Of a DNA stretch of 36,524 bases, positions 32,293 to 36,524 are shown one piece after another; position 1 is the first letter of the stretch, and each line of letters starts with the position of its first letter. Origin of the DNA: Rhodoplanes serenus (GTDB lineage: Bacteria > Pseudomonadota > Alphaproteobacteria > Rhizobiales > Xanthobacteraceae); NCBI GenBank assembly GCA_945893145.1, contig CAMDDZ010000057.1, positions 1-36,524 on the forward strand, in the 5' to 3' direction. Both the position numbers and the translations under genes were made by a program. Below the pieces are notes generated by a model. It ran no database searches. It saw only the letters and a list, made by a program, of their open reading frames with translations, and was not told the origin of the DNA.

Positions 32293-32337
32293 CGGTCAGA
32301 TCTCCAAAAATTCCTGGCGCAGCGTTCGGCCCAAATC

Positions 32338-32826
32338 TTACGCCGGCTGCTGATAGCCCTTCATGGCCTTGGCGCCGGCCGCGATCGCTTTGACGATGTT
32401 GTGGTAACCGGTGCAGCGGCAGAGGTTGCCGTCGAGCTCGTGCCGGATGGTCTTCTCGTCGAGCTCGTTGCCCAGGCGGTGCACCATGTCGACCGCGGTC
32501 ATCACCATGCCGGGCGTGCAGAAGCCGCATTGCAGGCCGTGGTTCTCGCGAAACGCCTCCTGCATCGGGTGTAGCGGGCCATCGGGCTTCGCCAGCCCTT
32601 CGATGGTCAGCACGTTGCCGCCATCGGCTTGCAGGGCGAGCACCGTGCAGGACTTCACCGCGATGCCGTCGAGATGGACGATGCAGCAACCGCACTGCGA
32701 GGTGTCGCATCCGACGTGCGTGCCAGTGAGGCGCAGGTTCTCGCGCAGGAACTGCACCAGCAGCGTACGGGGATCGACATCGCCGGTGACGGCTTTGCCG
32801 TTCACCGTTATCGAGACGGCAGCCAT
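32338..32826 (-). CDS. coxS: CO dehydrogenase-type small ([2Fe-2S]) subunit
   Basis: Counting from the ATG at 32826 ([15 protein letters not shown]), the product has 162 residues, normal for CoxS; GGAGG eight bases upstream supports it. Four N-terminal cysteines (C40, C45, C48, C60) form the plant-ferredoxin-type cluster; four C-terminal ones (C100, C103, C136, C138) in CGFCTPGM and CRCTGYH form the second cluster. It carries electrons from the molybdenum site to the FAD subunit. It is the first gene of the downstream run coxM-coxD-coxE-xdhC, separated from coxG by a probable terminator. Confidence 0.94.
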   Translation of the reverse strand: MAAVSITVNGKAVTGDVDPRTLLVQFLRENLRLTGTHVGCDTSQCGCCIVHLDGIAVKSCTVLALQADGGNVLTIEGLAKPDGPLHPMQEAFRENHGLQCGFCTPGMVMTAVDMVHRLGNELDEKTIRHELDGNLCRCTGYHNIVKAIAAGAKAMKGYQQPA

Positions 32827-32941
32827 AGAGAGTCCTCCCAAGTCCGGGTCTAACGGCCCATTTCCTGCCTGGAAATCGAACCTGGCACCCAAAAGAAGCA
32901 CGAAAGCGAACGTTTTTCGCCTATTTCCGAGTTAGGAACAA

Positions 32942-32985
32942 GAGCAACTTGTGCGTTGCTCCCTTGCCGGCGGGGCAGACCCCGC
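32942..32985 (-). terminator. Double hairpin after coxG
   Basis: GCGGGG/CCCCGC (32970-32985, six pairs, four-base loop) and GAGCAA/TTGCTC (32942-32961, six pairs, eight-base loop) lie one after the other just past the coxG stop. On the minus strand the second is followed by TTGTTCC. It may end the hydrolase-coxG transcript and separate it from coxS, whose own promoter would then lie in 32827-32941. Confidence 0.5.
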
Positions 32986-32993
32986 AGGCTCTT

Positions 32994-33440
32994 TTACTGC
33001 TTCACCGCGGCCGCGAACTTGGCAAAGAAGTCATCCGCAAGCTTCTTGGCGGCGCCATTGACCAGCCGCTGGCCCAATTGGGCGAGCTTGCCCCCAATCT
33101 GCGCCTCGACGTTGTAGGTCAGGAGCGTGCCGCCGTCCTTTTCGGTGAGCTTTACGGTGGCGCCGCCCTTGGCGAAGCCCGCCACCCCGCCATCACCCTC
33201 GCCGGAGATCTTGTAGCCGTTGGGCGGATCGAGGTCGGTCAGCCGCACCTTGCCTTTGAAGCGCGCCTTCACCGGCCCGATCCGGTTGGTGGCAACCGCC
33301 TGGAATTCGTTGTCGCCGATCAGATCAAGGGTTTCACAGCCCGGAATGCAGGCTTTCAACACGGCCGGATCGATGAGCTTGGCCCACACCGTCTCGCGCG
33401 TTGCGGCCAGCTGTTGCTCGCCGCTCATCACCATCGCCAT
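32994..33440 (-). CDS. coxG: CoxG-like SRPBCC domain protein
   Basis: Counting from the ATG at 33440 (MAMVMSGEQQLAATRETVW), the product has 148 residues; the longer frame overlaps the preceding hydrolase gene and lacks family homology. The CoxG/SRPBCC fold is seen in VWAKLIDPAVLKACIPGCE, FKGKVRLTDLDPP, GYKISGEG and LTYNVEAQIGGKLAQLGQRL. The family forms a hydrophobic cavity; in Oligotropha CoxG helps anchor CO dehydrogenase at the membrane. The C-terminal anchor segment of longer CoxG proteins is missing, as in many homologues. It starts two bases after the hydrolase stop and precedes coxS by about 170 bases. Confidence 0.9.
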   Translation of the reverse strand: MAMVMSGEQQLAATRETVWAKLIDPAVLKACIPGCETLDLIGDNEFQAVATNRIGPVKARFKGKVRLTDLDPPNGYKISGEGDGGVAGFAKGGATVKLTEKDGGTLLTYNVEAQIGGKLAQLGQRLVNGAAKKLADDFFAKFAAAVKQ

Positions 33441-33442
33441 CG

Positions 33443-35458
33443 CTAAAACCCTTTCGCTTGCATTGCCGCTTTTACATAAGCCTCGGCGTCGCCCGGCAAC
33501 AGCAGCCGGTCGCGGAGGAGCGCATCCGCTGAGGCCTTGAGCTTTGCCACAAAGGCGTCCCGCGAACCATAACGCTCTTCGAGTGACAGCCGTGGATCGC
33601 CAGTCGCGGCGCGCTCGGCCTTGGTGCGGGCGAACGGCAAGTACGTACCATCGCGGTCGCACAGGTCGGTGGGCGAGTCCTTATAGAGATTCCAGCCCGT
33701 GAAGGTCGCGAGCGGCACCGCGATGTCGGGCAGCCGGATACCCGATGTCTCGTTGCCGTCGAGATCGACCGCCGGCAGCAGCGTGCCATAGACCGCCTCC
33801 AGCGCCGCGGGCGGATTGACCCAATCGCGGTCGGCGCCGATCTTGTTCTCGGAGCGCGGCACCACCATGCCGGGAATCTTCGGCAGCTTCAGCGCGTCGA
33901 ACGGCACCGCGGTACGGTCGGCAATGCGCGGCACCCGGCTCGCCGGCGGTTCGGTGCCGTTCGCCACCCACTCGTCGAGCGCGACCAGGAGCGCGCGGAT
34001 CGCGGGATACGCGTCGTGCGGATTGCGCGCCTGCACACACGTGCCCGGCGTCGAAGGCGAGCTGAAATTACCGACGTGTTGAGTGCCGGCGATCAGGTAG
34101 GTGCGCGCCTTGGGGTGGTCGACGAGATCGCGCAGACCCGCCGGATCGGTGGTCAGCAGCGAAGCGCCCTTCTGCCAATATTCGGTCGAGGTGTTGGTCG
34201 CGATCACCAGCGGGTCGGTGTCGTCACCGCGGAACAACGAGCCGGACTTCGCCGTAAGCGGATCGCTGGTCGAAGCGAATGCGAACGGGAACCAGCTTTC
34301 CGGATAGAACCGGTCCTGCCGCTGCGTCGCGGTCCGGTCGATTTGGGCAAACGGCTCGTTGATGAACATCTTGCCGCTGCCGCCGGTGTGGGCGAGCACC
34401 CCGTCAAACACCCGGCGGCCGCTCTCGTCGGCGTTCATGCCGAGCTCGATGTGATGGCGCAGGTAACGGCCGCCGAGCGAGACGCCAAAGGCGAGCGTGC
34501 GCTTGATACCGGCGCCAGCGACCGGATTGGGATTGCCCCGCTGGTCCACCGCGGCGTACCGCAGGAACGACACCAAGTCGCGCGTCGCCGCAAGGCCGAT
34601 GCCGGCAACCGGCGGCGCCTTGGCGTCGAACCACAGATCGTAGATGCGAAGATTCTTGAATTTCGTTCCCTCCGGCAGCAGCCGGATCGCGCGGTCGTTC
34701 ACGAACACCCATTGGTCGGACGGCACCTCGATGCGCGGGCTATCGGCGCTGTCGCGGTAAGTCAGCCGCGCCGCTTTGGTGTCCTGGCTCGCGGCGCGGT
34801 TCCAAATTCTTGCGATTTCGACATCGGCCGGCCCGCGGGTGCCGACATTGATTTCCTCGCGGATGCGCTGCACCAGCGGCCGGTCGCCATCGGCCGCAAC
34901 CGGCAACCGGATGGAGAGCCGCGCATTGGTGTTCGGCACCTCGGCGTCCCAACCCGACCACACCATGGTGTAGCCGCGCTCGAACGCGATCGGCGTGGCG
35001 CCGACGTCGGCCGCAGTCTTGGCGTCGTTGACCGTGGCCTGCCCGGCGCTCGAATTGTGCAGGCGGAGCAGCAGCACCTTGTTGCCGCGATTGGTCGCCT
35101 CGAACAGCAGCACGCCCGAGCCCTTCTGCGGGTCGGCCGGCCGCAGGATGTAAACGTCGGCCTCGTACTCGACCATGTCGCGCGCGTTGCGCGGCGCCTT
35201 GTCGAGATTGACGATGACGCTGTTGTGCGGATTTTTGGGATCGAGTTCGCCGCGGACGACGCCAGTGATGCGAACATAGGTGCCCACCGCGCCGAATTGT
35301 CGGCCTTCGGCGTAAGGCTCCGGCGGATTGAAGCGGACCTCGACGATGGTGGCGGCAGCCGGAGCAAGACCGGACAATCCGGTCCAGACCATCGCCACGA
35401 TCAGCGCCGCCCTCAGGTTGCCCACGCTCGCCCGCGCCTCGCGGCGCCTCCTCATCAT
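33443..35458 (-). CDS. Secreted alpha/beta hydrolase (Abhydrolase_10-like)
   Basis: The product has 671 residues with an N-terminal signal sequence: four arginines after MM, then a hydrophobic stretch to about residue 37 (GLSGLAPAAA). The rest matches the large bacterial alpha/beta hydrolase domain family PF20091: motifs GYTMVWSGWDAEV (162-174), TLAFGVSLGGRYLRH with the probable nucleophile Ser327 in GVSLGG, and AGTQHVGNFSS with a probable catalytic His. The substrate is unknown; an ester or lactone is possible. It is co-transcribed with coxG, two bases away, although a link to CO oxidation is not obvious. The divergent gene is a pcaB-like lyase. Confidence 0.82.
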   Translation of the reverse strand: MMRRRREARASVGNLRAALIVAMVWTGLSGLAPAAATIVEVRFNPPEPYAEGRQFGAVGTYVRITGVVRGELDPKNPHNSVIVNLDKAPRNARDMVEYEADVYILRPADPQKGSGVLLFEATNRGNKVLLLRLHNSSAGQATVNDAKTAADVGATPIAFERGYTMVWSGWDAEVPNTNARLSIRLPVAADGDRPLVQRIREEINVGTRGPADVEIARIWNRAASQDTKAARLTYRDSADSPRIEVPSDQWVFVNDRAIRLLPEGTKFKNLRIYDLWFDAKAPPVAGIGLAATRDLVSFLRYAAVDQRGNPNPVAGAGIKRTLAFGVSLGGRYLRHHIELGMNADESGRRVFDGVLAHTGGSGKMFINEPFAQIDRTATQRQDRFYPESWFPFAFASTSDPLTAKSGSLFRGDDTDPLVIATNTSTEYWQKGASLLTTDPAGLRDLVDHPKARTYLIAGTQHVGNFSSPSTPGTCVQARNPHDAYPAIRALLVALDEWVANGTEPPASRVPRIADRTAVPFDALKLPKIPGMVVPRSENKIGADRDWVNPPAALEAVYGTLLPAVDLDGNETSGIRLPDIAVPLATFTGWNLYKDSPTDLCDRDGTYLPFARTKAERAATGDPRLSLEERYGSRDAFVAKLKASADALLRDRLLLPGDAEAYVKAAMQAKGF

Positions 35459-35581
35459 CGTATGGTTAACGCCAAACTAGGCATTTTCCACGCTTCCGGC
35501 TAGCGCGCCGCGCGTCATGGCAGCGCTGCGCATAATTTGTGATTGGCGCTGTGCAACGAGGCGGCTAAGTGTTTGGTCGAC

Positions 35582-36524
35582 ATGACCGACCCGCTCACCC
35601 CAGGGCTGTTCACGCCACTGTTTTCCAGCGCTGCGATGCGCGCCATCGTTAACGATCGGGCGCGGCTCCAGCACATGTTGGATTTCGAGGCGGCGCTGGC
35701 GCGCGCCGAGGGCGCGCTCGGCGTGATTTCGGCGGGCGCCGCTGGCCTCATCGCCGATGCCTGCAAGGCGGAACTCTACGACATCGCAGCGATTGCGGAA
35801 GCCGCCGTGCCGGCGAGCAACATCGCGATCCCGCTGGTCAATGCGATCGCCGCCGAGGTCAGCAAGCGCAACAAGGATTCCGCCGGCTACGTCCACTGGG
35901 GCGCCACCAGCCAGGACGTCATCGACACCGCGCTGGTGCTCGAATTGCGCGCCGCAATCGATGCCCTGCTCGCCGATCTCGACCGCGCCACCAAGGCTTT
36001 CACCACGCTCGCCGGACGCTATCGCCGCACCATGTCGGTTGCTCGCACGTTGATGCAGCAGGCCGTGCCGATGCCGTTTGGGCTCAAGCTCGCGGGCTAT
36101 GCGGCAGCGCTGGGGCGCTCGCGCGACCGGTTGCGCCGGCTGCGCAAGGAAGCGCTGCTGTTGCAGTTCGGCGGCGCTGCCGGAACGCTGGGGGCGCTGG
36201 GCGAACGCGGCCTCGACGTGACGGATCGGCTTGCGGCACTGCTCGATCTGCCAATACCCGATGCACCCTGGCACACGCACCGCGATCGCCTTGCCGAAGT
36301 GGCTGCGGCGTTTGCGATCCTCACCGGCACGTGCGGCAAGATCGCGCGCGACGTAGCGCTCTTGATGCAGACCGAAGTGGCGGAAGCGTTCGAGCCCGCC
36401 GCTCCCGGCCGCGGCGGCTCCTCGACCCTGCCGCACAAGCGCAATCCGGTTGCGGCAGCGGCTGCACTTTCGGCCGCGACCATCGCGCCCAATCTCGCCA
36501 GCACCATCATGGCGGCGCAAATCC
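35582..36524 (+). CDS. pcaB: 3-carboxy-cis,cis-muconate cycloisomerase-like lyase, C-terminus beyond the window
   Basis: An open frame from the ATG at 35582 runs to the window edge without a stop, giving 314 residues (full PcaB is about 350-450). It starts MTDPLTPGLFTPLFSSAAMR. Fumarase/aspartase-superfamily signatures are present: SAGYVHWGATSQDVIDTA (a TSQD motif) and GSSTLPHKRNP at 279-289. PcaB cyclises 3-carboxymuconate in the protocatechuate branch of the beta-ketoadipate pathway; the early conserved LFTPLFSS and the LPHKRNP form favour it over adenylosuccinate lyase or argininosuccinate lyase. It is divergent from the secreted hydrolase with about 120 bases between. No clear ribosome binding site precedes the ATG. 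Confidence 0.88.
   Translation, partial: MTDPLTPGLFTPLFSSAAMRAIVNDRARLQHMLDFEAALARAEGALGVISAGAAGLIADACKAELYDIAAIAEAAVPASNIAIPLVNAIAAEVSKRNKDSAGYVHWGATSQDVIDTALVLELRAAIDALLADLDRATKAFTTLAGRYRRTMSVARTLMQQAVPMPFGLKLAGYAAALGRSRDRLRRLRKEALLLQFGGAAGTLGALGERGLDVTDRLAALLDLPIPDAPWHTHRDRLAEVAAAFAILTGTCGKIARDVALLMQTEVAEAFEPAAPGRGGSSTLPHKRNPVAAAAALSAATIAPNLASTIMAAQI

Overview
The window looks like a chromosomal segment of a high-GC alphaproteobacterium of the order Hyphomicrobiales, close to Bradyrhizobium, Rhodopseudomonas or Pseudolabrys. I infer this from the protein families, not from any search: DUF72 and DUF488 next to each other, DUF6894, DUF4189 and an aerobic CO dehydrogenase-type cox cluster with a split XdhC. 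There are no rRNA, tRNA or CRISPR sequences that I can see.

Bases 1 to about 17,400 are accessory DNA. They start inside an IS3-family element, followed by an IS1182-family remnant that has cut into the first of three tandem mini-genes for two-CxxC proteins (754-1256). Two small conserved hypothetical genes follow. Next is a metal-efflux locus: a CsoR/RcnR-type sensor, an RND adaptor and an RND pump on the minus strand, with a divergent EamA-type permease carrying a histidine-rich tail. One GC-centred palindrome between them could control both arms. After two small envelope-type genes comes an intact IS1182-family element (about 9350-10942). Bases 11238 to about 17400 hold a compact integrative element with a tyrosine integrase, a small HTH protein, a VirD4/TraG-like ATPase, a MOBC-like (Replic_Relax) relaxase candidate, a DUF3768 protein and a zinc-ribbon peptide. 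It encodes its own transfer initiation proteins but no type IV secretion channel.

The integrase side of the element abuts a DUF72 gene whose N-terminal codons are missing (17389-18072). A large, lower-GC gene at 18261-20267 then encodes TIR, transmembrane, BACON-like and FGE/SUMF1 domains. It is flanked on both sides by copies of the DUF72 3' end, so it looks inserted into a DUF72-DUF488 locus. This is the most novel-looking gene of the window: a possible membrane-anchored sensor with a cytoplasmic TIR NADase.

From 20,400 on, the sequence is ordinary high-GC chromosome. It holds DUF488, an inverted pair of palindromic repeats, an MFS transporter, a TetR-HlyD-ABC ATPase-ABC permease efflux operon with a clear TetR operator, and a secreted DUF4189 protein. 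A molybdenum hydroxylase cluster follows on the minus strand: coxG, coxS, coxM, coxD, coxE, xdhC in two parts, and a molybdopterin-binding/nucleotidyltransferase fusion. The cluster has the small and medium subunits and all the maturation genes but no large catalytic subunit in the window. A secreted alpha/beta hydrolase precedes coxG, and the window ends inside a divergently transcribed pcaB-like lyase.
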